Assembly: GCF_040954645.1 (NCBI RefSeq)
Contig: NC_092810.1
Location: forward strand, 68,012,660-68,076,659
Reading direction: 5' to 3'
DNA from: Diabrotica undecimpunctata
Lineage: Eukaryota; Arthropoda; Insecta; Coleoptera; Chrysomelidae
Length of the DNA: 64,000 nucleotides
The position numbers were made by a program, and so were the translations under genes. The notes under the pieces were generated by a model, which was not told the DNA's origin, made no database searches, and saw nothing but the letters and a program-made list of their open reading frames with translations. Positions 9,486 to 20,699 of this stretch are shown here, piece after piece. Every line of letters begins with the position of its first letter. Positions within the stretch are counted from its first letter, which is position 1.

Positions 9486-9740
9486 TGTATTTGTAATTTC
9501 CAAATATGTACTGCCATTTTTAATGTATTTGTAATTCCCATATATGTACTGCAATTTTTAGTTTCACATTTTTGGTTTTCTTAATTTTGTATTAAAAGTT
9601 TCAGTGTATTAAATAGGTATCAAAACAAAAAATACTTCTTTTATATTGTAGTGTCTATGGCACAAAAATTGACAATGATATTTAAGTAAACAAATTAAAA
9701 ACAACGTTAGAAAATTACAAAATCAAGTAAAATATTGTTT

Positions 9741-10759
9741 TTAAATATTATTGTTAAATATTGTTTCCACTATTAATTGGCGTTTTGCAGCTCCTCTTTG
9801 ACGAATGATATCTACTTCCGCTTCATTGTAATGTACATCATGGAGGTCCTGTGGGTTTTCCCGTTCATTTTCGGATAACTCAAAATCGTCCCGTAGATAT
9901 TTGCAAATATTATGCAAAACAGCACAACAAACAATGATCTTTGGAACTTTTGAAAAAGATACTCTTACATTAGACCCTAATATAGGAAATCTCTGCTTTA
10001 GGTGCCCAAATACTCTTTCAATTATCACCCTTTCCCTGGAATAAGTGATATTAAATAATTCCTCGCTTCTGTTTTGGGGGTTTTTGAATGGGCATAATAA
10101 CCATGGAGAAATTCCATATCCACTATCTCCAAGGAGGCAAAAATTGCCTCTAAAGCTATGTAACTTGATAAATCGAACTTTGTTTCCAAATCCTCGAATC
10201 GTGAACACTTCCAGGCCACTGAGTGTCCATACTTGTAATCACTTCATTTGCATCACACGTTATTTGTACATTTATGCTAGGAAAACCTTTTCTATTAATA
10301 AATTCGTCACCAAATTCTGAAGGTTTTTTAATTTGAACATGGGTACAATCCAGTGCGCCAATAACGGTAGGTATTTGGAATCGATTTGCCCACTTTGTCC
10401 TTGCTTCTTCCATACCTTCCAGGTCAGACGGAAACTTTATCCACTGATGTGATTTCTCACAAATTCTGTCAGTAACATTATTTATGGTTTTACATACAGT
10501 CGCATGGTGAACGCCGAAATCTTCAGCAATACCTGGTTAAAATCCAGTATCACTAACGTATCGCAGAAAAATCTCCATCCTTTGTCGAGAGCTAAGGGCA
10601 CCTCCTCTGGTTTCATCTAGCTGTGGCAAAAAATAATCTGATAGAAAGTATATATATACTTTCGCTTTCAAAACACAATATAACCTTAGACTTGCTGGAA
10701 CTTACGTTTTTTCTTTTCATGTAGTGTTTATGTTTACGAACATATATAAAGTCAGCCAT
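9741..10759 (-). pseudogene. Harbinger DDE transposase, two exons, broken
   Basis: Exon 1 (10759-10706) starts ATG GCT GAC and ends at a GTAAGT donor; an 85-bp intron (10705-10621) ends TTTTTTGCCACAG; exon 2 then reads in frame from LDETRGGALSSRQRMEIF. Motifs of the DDE_4 family are visible: GALDCTHVQI (first D), WPGSVHDSRIW (second acidic site), LGDSGYG and ERVIIERVFGHLK (E). Breaks: a stop codon near 10538 (TAA after SDTGF) and a single-base frameshift around 10150-10160, between QSSIYQVT and FRGNFCLLGDSGY. The rest of the frame to 9741 is open. Intron placement is my reading of the splice signals. Confidence 0.82.
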
Positions 10760-11186
10760 AATTATAATAATCGAAAAATGTTTAGAACTACCACTCTACT
10801 ATTGTAAGTATGCATAAACTACTGGCGTAAGTATTCATTTGAGATTCCTGAACAAATATTAAGGTATTACTTACTAATTGTAGAATATCCTTCTTTTTAT
10901 TCAACTAAAAAGAAGTAATAACTGGAAAAATTTTTGTGTAACCTTATACATTCAGTAACTACTTGAAAATAAAAGAGATTACTTATTGCTCTAAGTAAAC
11001 TCTTTTACATAAAGTAATTACTGTTCTTTTATTCAATTAATATTAAGTAAATACTTAAATACGAGGAAGTAAAAGCAAATACTTATTTTTATTCAATAGA
11101 CCCAATACATCAAATCCAACGACAAGTAGAGTGAAAATCGGCAGCTGTGGCGACTGGTTGAAGAGAATATTACCAATAAGAAGAAT

Positions 11187-11459
11187 AAAATTCTCTCTCT
11201 CTCTCTCTCTCATTCTCTCTCCTGATGCCGACCATAATGTAGCTTCGCCTAGTTTATAAAGAATTTTAAAGTGTTTGTCCTTGTGTAGTGTAGTGTGATG
11301 TACAATTTTATGTTTATGTCATTCGATAATTGTTGGATAGGCCAAAATTGACGAAATGTCCCTGAAGATGCTCTAGGAAGCGAAAGTACTTGGGCAAGTT
11401 TTAATTAATAAAACTGTGCTCGATATCTGCCTTTTATTTGATCAAAATTGATCAAAGTT
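11187..11459. mobile_element. 273-bp retroposon, Penelope-like end suspected
   Basis: Flanked by the 12-bp duplication AATAAGAAGAAT at 11175-11186 and 11460-11471. Removing it joins two pieces of the Crypton gene. It begins with a TC-repeat (about 11191-11220) and contains CCTGAAGATGCTCTAGGAAG followed by CGAAA, a pattern often seen in the terminal repeats of Penelope-like elements. No coding frame. Confidence 0.6.
11191..11220. repeat. TC microsatellite
   Basis: A run of TC dinucleotides with one interruption (TCAT), at the left end of the 273-bp retroposon. Confidence 0.9.
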
Positions 11460-11657
11460 AATAAGAAGAATGTTTCAAACATTATTGGGAGTGCCATTAA
11501 TGGAAGTACAACCCCATTGGCTTCCGAGAATGTCGGTAGTATTAATTTGAACAGCATTTCCTCTGATTTAAAAAACGGAAGTATACATATTTCAAACAAT
11601 ACCAACTGTACTTTTCACATTTATTTAAAATATTCAGATTTTCAAATATTTGAATAA

Positions 11658-14640
11658 AGCGTTTGAAACATTTGTTAGTAATATTTTATTCATATTTTAT
11701 TTATTTGACGTTACAAGGTATGTACTCCTGTCAGATCAGATCAATATTTAAAACTGTTGATGTTGCCATGGTAAATTTCAAACACGCACGTTTTTGAAAG
11801 TTGAACTTAAACACGCTGAGGGTACTAATAAAAAAGTACATTGTTGCGCAGTCTGACCGAAATATTTGCCGAAAGTTGATTTATACCATTTAACAATAGA
11901 TTTTTATAAAGACGATCTCCGCGCTGCTAGAATGTAAAGAATGTAATGAAACAATATAATGATAAGTGCAATGTTGTATGTCAGGTGACGTTAAAACTTT
12001 ACACCAAAAATCAGTTAGGAACAAATTGTAAAAATACTGGTAGTTACGTTCAACAATACTGTACTATATTATTATAGTATAAAAAAATGTAAAATACAGC
12101 AACAATGTATTAAAATTACGAAACTGTTCTCTATAGTTCCAAGACAATAGTATTTTTACAATCACAACTTAAATCCCGTTAAACTAATCTTCCCAATAAC
12201 AATGTTGTGTTATAACCTAACATATATATCACATATATTACCACTTATATAAAAATATACACATAATTATGTCTTTCTCTAATCGGAGTGGATTTTCCAA
12301 ACAAGTATGTAATGTAACAGGTGTGTTATTTCCACAACTAAACTTATTTAGAAAAGATAAACAAATTATAAGAAAATATCTATATTGGACACATATCGAC
12401 GTAAAATCCTATATAAATCGTTATTTTAAGTATCATTAAGACGGATCGAAAAGTCTGTTTAATTACTTATTGTAAACATGTTCATATTTATACAAGCAAT
12501 TATTATTGATCTTAAATAACAAAAACAGTCTAATACATGTACTATCAATCTTTTTAAATACATCTTTGTATCTTTTTGGTTTTTACTCTTATGAGAAATG
12601 TAATATCTCAACAGCCAAGTGGAATACCGCTGGAGATTTTTAATTATGGTGGAAGCACACTTTTTCAGAGGTACAAAAAAGCTAAGTGGACGAAGGTTTG
12701 TTTCAAAATAATACATAGCTCAATAGAAAATATATATTGATAGAAAAATAATTATCATTGCACGTTACAGATCCAATGATTTACTACCAACAATATGCCA
12801 AAATAATTCAACAAAAGTTTCTTCTAAATTTAGGTATTTTAATACCTATCTGCAATCAATTCTGTTACCAAACAAAAAATACGTAAAAAAGAATTCCTGA
12901 ATAAACTCTTTCTCTTAGTCTTCACGAATATGAAATTGAGGCAATAAACTATTGCTGCTAAACGTGTCATTCTTGAGTGTTAAGAACCTTATTTGAAGGA
13001 TATTGTTTTAGTTTATATACTAGAACAAGAAATTGAGGAGGATGATGCATATATGTAAGAAAATCTACTAATGGTACGAGGTGCAAATCAAATACGTCGT
13101 TGACTAATAAAAAAATCAAAATAATATTGTCCCACAACATTATGATAGCTCCCCTTACATTTCAATCAGTAATATTCGGTCCTTTACAGTGAGCCAACTA
13201 TAACAACAGACATATTCACGATGTGTTAGGGTACAAACACAATGAAATCAGATTTCCGCCTATATGCAAACAGAGTGAATACCTGTGAATGCGAGAAAGT
13301 CCTTCAAATTTTTCAGAATTTAACAACTTTTAGTAAAACTTCCTTCTGTTAACGATATGATTGCTTTGGATTATGTTTTGACTATAGTGAAAAGAAAGAG
13401 AATTAGTATATATTCTCTTAATCGCGAAAGAATAATTTATGTAGAATATCATTATCTATTTCAAAATAAAAAAAAGATAATTATGAATGGTTCTTCCAAT
13501 ATTTGCGATTGACTCAAGAGACTAATTATATTTGTCCCTCTTGTCCCAAATATGTCTTTCAAAAAGGGCAGCAATTGCCTCCTTATCCATGGTACAACCA
13601 CTAAACCAGCGCGTACTAAAAGCCAAAATAAAAAAATGTCATTCCGGTAAAAGCGAGAACCCTGGTTAAAAGTGGTTACTGGCACTGACCTGCTTTAACT
13701 GTGCTTTTTTTAAAAACATGCATTCATTTTGTAAATTTATAAGCGTGGCTCGGCGCTGATTGCCGGTAAGCGGAAGTCTGCTTCCAATGTGTTTGTACGC
13801 TTATACCAAATTAAAATTTGGTTAGTACAAATTATCTGAATCATTAATTCTTTACTCTCTATCTGAGGCGTTTCATGAAGGGATCAATGTAAATTTCTAT
13901 ATCGAAAATTAAATTTGTTTCGAGAAATTTATTTAAAAAAATAAAAATATGTATATAACAACGTTTTTGAAATAATTTGTCTAGATAATTAATTGCCAAA
14001 TAACAAATATATCGATTGTTAGTAAAACATGTTTATTTTAGTCATTTAAAATAATTATGGAATTTTCCAACAGTTGACGGTCCAAAATTTGAATCCCCAA
14101 TGAGTCACTCTCTTCAATTCATTGTTTGACTATAGTAAAAATTCTGGTCTTATCAAAGGAAGTCTCTTAATTTATTTTTCAATTTGGATTAAATTGTTGA
14201 GTCTACCGAATGCTTTAAATGTATTACAACAAAGATGCCACAAAATCTTAATAGCAAAATAACGATTTTAATTGAATGTTTTGAAGAGGATTGTAACAAT
14301 TGTGGTATATTAATAGCACAAGCTGTATTGTAGAACTTTGTTATTTAGCATTATATAGACACGGAGTGTAGGTTTTCGTGCGCAGTATTTTGTAAAAAGA
14401 TATTGTTTTTCGGTTTTATTCCAAGGAAGATAGGTACACGAAACGTCTATTACACTTTTCACTTGTTTTACCGTTGTGTTCGTAGTATATCCCCATACAA
14501 TCGCATTTCTGTCTTTACGCTCTTACCATTAAGGTTTTATAAGCTTATAAAATATTGACTTTCAAAAAAACTAGTAAAGAACATTTTTGTCTTAAAATTT
14601 ACTATTCTATTGATTACCATAATAACATTTTTTTATAAAC
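11658..14640. other. AT-rich stretch without recognisable genes
   Basis: Short open frames here (for example near 12459-12716 and 13461-13685, minus) have no motif and AT-biased composition. The first 200 bp may be the 3' non-coding part of the Crypton element. A 19-bp palindrome (TTTTATAAGCTTATAAAAT region) lies near 14536. I see no repeat boundary that I can support. Confidence 0.4.
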
Positions 14641-14890
14641 TTTTTCCACCCCCCGAGTTGGGGTGATAACCACCCTCCAGAGGAAAAGCACATATTGGCA
14701 TGGGGTAGATTTTGATATTCGAGCTATTTTTTAACTACTGTCAAATTTTTAAGCAAATCGATGCATATAAAATCCGTCAGACGGCAATGTCGTTCGTATA
14801 ATTTACTCCATGATAGTGCCATTGTCGGGTTGGGCCGACACTAAAGCGGCGCTGCTAACGCGACAACATTAGCGCTCATATAGCAAGGTC
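14641..14890. repeat. Probable repeat fragment upstream of LINE piece
   Basis: Contains CCACCCCCCGAGTTGGGGTG and a GC-richer segment with GTCGGGTTGGGCCGACAC, unlike the AT-rich surroundings. Sequence character suggests part of a repetitive element, but no family is assigned. Confidence 0.3.
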
Positions 14891-14893
14891 CTA

Positions 14894-15090
14894 ATGCGGG
14901 GACAAAAATATACACATTCCTACAACATAATAATGCAGGGAAAGATTAAAGGACGAAGGAATCCGGACCACAGAATAATGTCCTGGATGAGAAATCCAAG
15001 AGAGTGGTTTGGTTGCACCATAAACGAACTGTTTAGAACGGCTGTGAACAAAGTTCGAATAGCCTTGATGATATCCAATCGCCGATAGGA
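14894..15090 (+). pseudogene. LINE C-terminal fragment
   Basis: Plus-strand frame ends with IMQGKIKGRRNPDHRIMSW, NPREWFGCTINELFRTAVNKVRIALMISNRR, the same C-terminal module as the LINE tails at 1.3, 26.1, 30.6 and 35.1 kb. Only the last 60 or so residues remain. Confidence 0.75.
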
Positions 15091-15139
15091 GACGAACAGA
15101 AACAAGAAGACTCTGAGAGAATGCAAGTTCACAGATTTA

Positions 15140-15560
15140 ACATGAGAGCAAAATAATTTAACATCACGATTTAAACTCAGAAAGCTAGAGCAATAGTAAT
15201 CAGTAAAGAACCAATAGATATCGACTGGAAGTAGTTGGGGTTAGCATTGAACAAGTAACGGAAATAAGATACTTAGGGATTACACTGTCCAGCTATGGCG
15301 ACGTTGAAAAGTAAGGATCAAGTACAAAGAGCAAATAGATTAGCAGGATGCCTTAATGGCATAACTATGATATTATGAGAGATTATAATGAGAGACCGAG
15401 TAAGGAGGGACGAGATCAGAACAAACTGTAATGTACAGGGTATAAAAGAGTGGACACTAAATAGAAAAAAAGAGTGGAACGATCACGGAAACAAGAGTTG
15501 TTAAAATAGCAAGGGACAAATCACCAAGTGGTAGAAGAACAGCCTTCCATAGAGACAACA
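15140..15560 (+). pseudogene. LINE reverse transcriptase thumb fragment, degraded
   Basis: Frames with stops and shifts give TEIRYLGITLSSYGDVE, QVQRANRLAGCLNGI, and later IKEWTLNRKKEWNDH. These match the order of motifs in the C-terminal part of a different insect LINE (YLGI...SSYGD, NR-AGCLN, EWTLNRKKEWNDHI). Confidence 0.65.
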
Positions 15561-16180
15561 ACCCGCAAATGAACAAGCAAAATTGCTTATATAAAAGAAG
15601 AAGGATATATCCGTTAAAAATAGATAAATTAGCGGCAGGATCTGTTGAGTTTCGTTTGTATATCGCATTTTAGGTAGAGGGGATGTATTCATGGTGTATA
15701 TTTTTTAAATTTCTGATTTAAGGTTGTTGAACGTTCTAGTTAAATTGAAACACATTTCCATAACAAATAATCTTGATCAAACATAAAAAACAAAAAAAAA
15801 ATCTGAGTTATTTGCCTACTTTCTAAAGGATGATTACGAGTGCAAAGGGTTAATATTTTTTAATCTGCGTTGTTTTTACAAATAAAGTTTACATTTGGTC
15901 ATTAGTATTTATCCATCTAATAAACCAGGTTTGGTGTATTAAAATATTATTTCTATTTTTCTAATTAATGAAAAATGCCTAAGTAAATAACCTCCAAACA
16001 GATAAAACTATGACAGACGAGACATTTCAATGCATATATCCAAAAATTGAAGCATCGGCGCAACTAATTATAAAATTTAAATATGACAACAAGGAAATAT
16101 GACTTGTAACGATATTTGTTTTATTTTCCGCAACATAATAATGTAGTAATTGTTTGTGTAATTTATACTAGAATTATTAT
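15561..16180. other. No feature seen
   Basis: AT-rich sequence with no supported coding frame, repeat boundary or RNA gene. Confidence 0.4.
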
Positions 16181-16310
16181 ATACAGTATTCGCCAAAATA
16201 AGCAGTACTTACTGAAAGTGAACATTTTATTTATTTTTTAATTTAAATATTCAAAATATGCACCATTACGGTTCAAACAAGCTTCATAACATTTTTGCAG
16301 ATTATCCAAC
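16181..16310 (-). pseudogene. 3' tip of a DUF4817-type mariner element
   Basis: Reverse reading gives CYEACLNRNGAYFEYLN, the usual last motif of this transposase group (compare YEFCLERGGAHLEHVI at 52.25 kb), followed outward by a terminus TATACAGTATTCGCCAAAAT, which resembles the right end of the 51-52 kb copy (TATACAGTATAGCCCAAAAT as reverse complement). The rest of the element is missing. Confidence 0.55.
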
Positions 16311-16527
16311 ATAATATGTATATAATATTATTTATAAATATTGCTGGATGCTTTAGGGCTGCTGTAGTTGGAGGCTTTGTTTTCAAGACTGTAAGATCTG
16401 ATCCAAAACGCGTCCTTAATTATTATTATGAGAGTAAAAACTGTTTTAAGACGAGCGGAAGATCCCTTGCGCTGAGACAACATACTAACCAGTGCGCAAT
16501 GTCGGGAAATTTCTTAACGATTGCTAA

Positions 16528-17132
16528 GGGTACGGAACGGACATACCAAAGATACATGGATGTGCGCGGTGGAGGTCGCGGTCGCGGTTTACATCGATGA
16601 CGGGTTTTGCGGTTTCTGAGGTGACTGCCATGTGTTTCGGAAGTTAGCTTTTTACATTATAAAATTATGTACATGAGCAACAGTAGCGACGACAGTGAAT
16701 GCATGTCTACAAGGAAAAAGTAGTGTATCATTTGTAATTCTTTAAATCGCCAGATTTTGGCTCATCCTTTAAATAAAAAAGAGCTTAAGAAACACCAGTC
16801 AGACAGATTTTATGCTTATATGAGAATAAGTCTGGATACATTTCAGTATATTTATCCTACCATCCGTATCTCCGGCGAGTGTCACGTGGTTTGAAAACCA
16901 CCAATAAACTTGTAATTTACCACGCGATCAACAGCTCGATAGCGATGTAAAACCAACTATTTTGTTCTGGCATCGACATCGCTGTAAACCGCGTAATGGG
17001 TCGCGAGGGTGAACGGTTGAAACATCCTTTGTATATGAGATCTCATAAGAAAATGAAGGTTTGTTTTGACATCGATGTATCGACCGCGAACTCCATCGCA
17101 CACATCCATGTATCTTGGGTATGTCCGTACTC
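16528..17132. mobile_element. 605-bp Harbinger-derived element with long inverted repeats
   Basis: Ends GGGTACGGAACGGACATACC (left) and, read inward from the right, GAGTACGGACATACCC. Target duplication TAA at 16525-16527 and 17133-17135. The inverted repeats extend for about 70 bp (GATACATGGATGTG shared) with small differences. Inside, around 16780-16860, is a fragment of a Harbinger transposase N-terminus (LKKHQSDRFYAYMRISLDTF). So this is a deletion derivative with enlarged palindromic ends, not a random MITE. Confidence 0.75.
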
Positions 17133-17284
17133 TAACATTACACTTTTAGTGGGAGGCCGCCTTGTTAAACACTTGTCGATATTTTTCACATATAATTCAC
17201 ACATAATACATATTAAATAAGAGACAACAGAGTAGAAACTCAAACGACAGTGCTGAAACCCAAAGGACAGTAGTAGAGTAGAGT

Positions 17285-17420
17285 AACTTTTAGTAGAGTT
17301 CCTCGACATAAACGACTTGGTGGTAACAAGACTGCTGCTAACGAGATTGCTGATAGTCTTGCTAAATAAGTTAGTACTCCTTTTACCAAAATCACATTGT
17401 GGAAAATGTCCGAAAGTTTA
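17285..17420 (+). pseudogene. LINE RNase H fragment
   Basis: Plus-strand reading VPRHKRLGGNKTAANEIADSLAK matches the VPGH-x-G-x-x-GNE-x-AD-x-LAK signature of LINE-encoded RNase H (I or R1/Jockey groups), with a small insertion. Nothing of the element is recognisable on either side. Confidence 0.5.
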
Positions 17421-18200
17421 AAATCAATTTTTATTATTTTCATCTCAAATGAATCTAATCTGATTAAAACCTTTTGCATTATCTGCTCTATAAAACCGGA
17501 AAGAAAAAAAATAATATTCACCAAGGAAAAGTAAAACAACATCTATAATTAACTACATAAGAACAGAAAAATCAGAATTTTATATCAATTTGAGGATACA
17601 ACCAAACTTCTCACAATTTTACTGAAAACATGGCTAACGCCTACAATATGGAGGCCAAGTAACTAATTCAATTGTCAAAAATCAACCGGCAAAATAACCA
17701 TAGGGAAAAGTTTTCATATTTCGCTATGGAAAACTATGCTGGTTTTATTACACCATTCATTTTGTTTATTTATTGTTCCTTTAGTCACTTAGTAATCAAC
17801 ATGTGATGCAAACAACGTTTTTCCTTCGAAATTTATAAACCTAAATAATTACAATTTGATAACAACTCCGTTTAAGTGATCTGTATTATAAACCCTTAAA
17901 AAATAATAAAATAATTATATGCGTGAAGCGGGATAAAATAATTTTATGCGCGAAGCGGATGCGCGTACGCTTCAAGCCGCGGAGCTCAACGGTAAAAGTG
18001 CGCTCAAGTGTCTTACCTTTTACGTCAGTTTTAATTCTACTGGCGTGTTGTATGAACATATATTTTTTTTTGCTCTAAATTTCGGAAATCGTGTGAGAAT
18101 GGCCCTAGTGTGCTTTGTTATATTTGTGGGTATTTTGTGGTTGTTTGTCCGAGACAACAATTAGCAAATTTGTACTTTTCATAATTTGGTGTAAAACTTG
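17421..18200. other. No clear feature
   Basis: AT-rich. A 72-residue open frame at 17946-18164 contains one hydrophobic stretch but matches nothing I know. GCGTGAAGCG/GCGCGAAGCG direct repeats occur near 17920-17960. Confidence 0.35.
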
Positions 18201-19574
18201 GCTCCTCATACTGTTTGTCTAACTAGGGTCGAGGCATTGTGACTCTTGTTAACATGTAAAAAGAAAGCTTTGTCGTTTGGAATACCGATGGTCTGGAGAG
18301 AACCATCAAATGCTTGTTACTTTTGTCTGACTAATATATGTGGCTGCTCAGTTAAGAACCAGAACTCTATTATTTATCCTAACTTACCTTCTGCTATTAG
18401 ACCAGTAGCTCATAGCGACATTCTACCTGTTCCTGTCCCTCTTACCGTTCTAAAAGGTGTTAGTAATGCCTGTGACTGTGAAAGTAGTGACAATGAGAAC
18501 AATGTATGTGATGAGACATATGAACATGATAAAGATCGCTCAAGTAAACTTTTTACTCAAAAAAAATTAAATGATTTAGTTAGAGATTTAAATCTCCCAA
18601 AGCATGCTGCATAAGTTCTTGGATCCAGATTGAAATAAAAAAAATCTCCTTGCGACGAGTGTCACTTTTTCTTGGTATCGTCTTCGTGAACGAGAACTTG
18701 CTTCTAACTTTCAAGAAAGAGATGAATTGACTATAAACCTACTGAATGGAGACTCTTTATAGATTCATCAAAAGTTAGTTTAAAAGCTGTCCTTTTACAT
18801 AATGGAAATAAATATGCTTTATTTCTAATAGCTCACTCTGTTCATTTAAAAGAAACATACAACCATACGAAAATTACCTTAGAAAATATTGAAATCGAGA
18901 CAAACAACTGGTTAATTTGTAGATTTTTCAAAATCATCGGTATTCTTCTAGGTTTGCAAAGTAGTTTTACTAAATTCCCTTGTTTTCTTTGTGAATGGGA
19001 TAGCAGAGATAGGTCCAATCAATATACAGTCAAATCTTGAAAAACAAGAACACAGTTGGCACAAGAATGTCATTAAACAGTCGATTATTAAATCCCAAAC
19101 ATATTCTGCTTCCACCTATATATTATATTAAATTGGGTTTAATGAAACAATTCGTGAACGCGTTGAATTAGGACAAACAATGTTTCCAGTATTTGGGTAA
19201 GAAGTTTCCTAAGATAACTTTTTAGAAAATAAAAGCTGGAATTTTTGTGGGTCCTCAAATTCGCCAAGAAAAATGCATGGATACTCAGGAAGTTTCTTGG
19301 GTACCAAAAAAATCCCAATTACAAAGAAGTAGTAAATGGCTTGTTAAGAAGTTTCCTTCATTCACACCTGGACTATTTCCCCGATCATTTGGGAGATTAC
19401 AGCGAAGAACAGGGGGAGAGGTTCCATCAAGATATTAAATTAATGGAGCAACGCTATCAAGACAGGTGGAATACTACTATGATAGCTGCCTACCTCTGGA
19501 ACCTCAAGAGAGACTGTAATCCAGAGGAATCTACATCTAGAAATTCAAGAAAGTGGAAGTTTCCTTTGACTTAA
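18201..19574 (+). pseudogene. Degenerate repeat-encoded protein of unknown function, widespread in arthropods
   Basis: Segments read in order across several frames: KKALSFGIPMVWREPSNACYF with a Cys pair (CYFCLTNICGC) at 18246, PSAIRPVAHSDILPVPVP, FTQKKLNDLVRDLNL ending at 18614; then TEWRLFIDSSKVSLKAVLLHN, IIGILLGLQ, FPCFLCEWDSR; and at 19245-19574 FVNGLL-like, FLHSHLDYFPDHLGDYSEEQ and ERFHQDIKLMEQRYQDRWNT ending LWNLKRD. I recognise this motif order from uncharacterised, multicopy arthropod proteins that behave like mobile-element genes; I cannot name the superfamily or its enzyme. At least four frame breaks, so dead. Confidence 0.6.
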
Positions 19575-20640
19575 TGGCAAGTAGGTAACATTAAATTAAT
19601 TTGTGTAATTGTTGTAGAGAATTAAATTAATCAGTTTTTAACTTGTAACCAATGATTTTTTTATTTTCTTCGTCTTAATATTTTCATTTATTAACTATAG
19701 ACACTATAGCAGACCTGTCTTTTCGTACAAAAGTTAGAAGGTGATGTGTGAAAAATCTGTACGTGATAGGGAAAATCCTATGGCTGATTGAAAACGAACA
19801 CGGCAAACGAGTTCTAAAAAACCTTCCACTTCTCAGTCATCGATCATTTTTTTTAATTGCAGCACTGTATCATCTATTTAGACATAAAAATACCGGTCCT
19901 AGGTAATTTGTCCGACTCGAAAAATTATCGAACTGTTTTTTAATTTGTTTGGGCGGTGTATTACAAATAATAATCATTTAATTTTAGTTTTAATAGTTGT
20001 ATTTGAAAATATCGTTATCGTGAAATTAGTCGGAATACATAAACTTTTAAACTAATTAAAAATAACGTACCACGGCAGACAACATTAAACTAAAACAATG
20101 CAAACTGTACTTCCTATTTTATTTTCGATTGTGTATATATTTCCAGCACGCTATAAACCGTTAATAATCAAAGTTAATGAAATTTTATTGCACTAAAACA
20201 AAAGAGAAGAAAATTATAGCGCATAAGGACACACAAGTACCACTTCACTTTTTTCTTTTGTTTTTTATAAAATATCTCGGTGATTCAGACTAACAATTAA
20301 AAAACACCTTTCATATATATGTTATTAAATTATAATTAAAACAATTAAATAATATGCTAATATAAAACATATTTAGCATTGGTTCGGCGAGCAAGCCTTT
20401 TTATAATAGAAAATTGATAAAGCAAACAGATCCTTCAGTCCCTATGAAACACGACATATGAATAAAACTGGCTGATTTATTGAGTCTGAATATTATTATA
20501 AACAAAATAATCAAGTAAAAACAGAAGAATATACAGAACAGAAAATAGCTGATGATTTCCTTTGCAAGTGATACTAACTTGCCAAGAATGCTAAATCAAC
20601 TGAATATGCAATAATATGCATGTTGGTTAAGATAATAGGT
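19575..20640. other. No feature seen
   Basis: AT-rich sequence; no frame, repeat end or RNA gene that I can support. Confidence 0.4.
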
Positions 20641-20699
20641 ATTTTTTCTTTTCTTGTTCACTTCACGTATTAAATACTGTTATCTGTTAGAATACCCTG

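Larger units (their letters stand above)
2076..11103. mobile_element. PIF/Harbinger DNA transposon, about 2.65 kb, carrying a Gypsy insertion
   Basis: Terminal inverted repeats begin GGGTCTGTTGAATAAAAATA at 2076 and the right end (up to 11103) reads, as reverse complement, GGGTCTATTGAATAAAAATA. The 3-bp target duplication AAT is at 2073-2075 and 11104-11106; 3-bp duplications are usual for PIF/Harbinger. Without the Gypsy element and its 4-bp duplication the transposon is 2648 bp. It has the usual two genes, a Myb/SANT-like protein (8784-9485, plus) and a DDE transposase (10759 down to 9741, minus), converging tail to tail. Both subterminal regions (8491-8700 and 10790-11100) are crowded with AAGTA/TACTT motifs, plausible transposase binding sites. 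The host site is the Crypton recombinase gene. Confidence 0.88.
712..11657 (+). pseudogene. Crypton-type tyrosine recombinase gene, split by nested insertions
   Basis: Pieces of one tyrosine recombinase read in order on the plus strand: an N-terminal piece at 712-812 (KSEDAYRKEYDKF, ending in two stops), a central piece at 845-1240 with the box-I region (GSCRRCELCDLRLDDI), a box-II piece at about 1974-2075 (EKYTGYVFRRTSTT, normally YTGHCFRRT), a short piece at about 11107-11174 (KSAAVATG, interrupted by stops) and a C-terminal tail at 11472-11657 (SNCTF-type ending, here NTNCTFHIYLK). Family knowledge: Crypton YR genes integrate by site-specific recombination and end this way in insects. The gaps are exactly filled by a LINE (1250-1964), a Harbinger element (2076-11103) and a 273-bp retroposon (11187-11459), each with its own target duplication. 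The histidine of the H-x-x-R box is tyrosine here. The 800-845 interval lacks part of the expected N-terminal domain. Clearly dead. Confidence 0.75.

Noticed and set aside
13461..13685. Small minus-strand frame
   Set aside because: No motif, AT-biased, no neighbours supporting a gene.
18201..19574. piggyBac or Tc1 transposase
   Set aside because: None of the motifs of those families occur; the motif set belongs to a different, unclassified protein.
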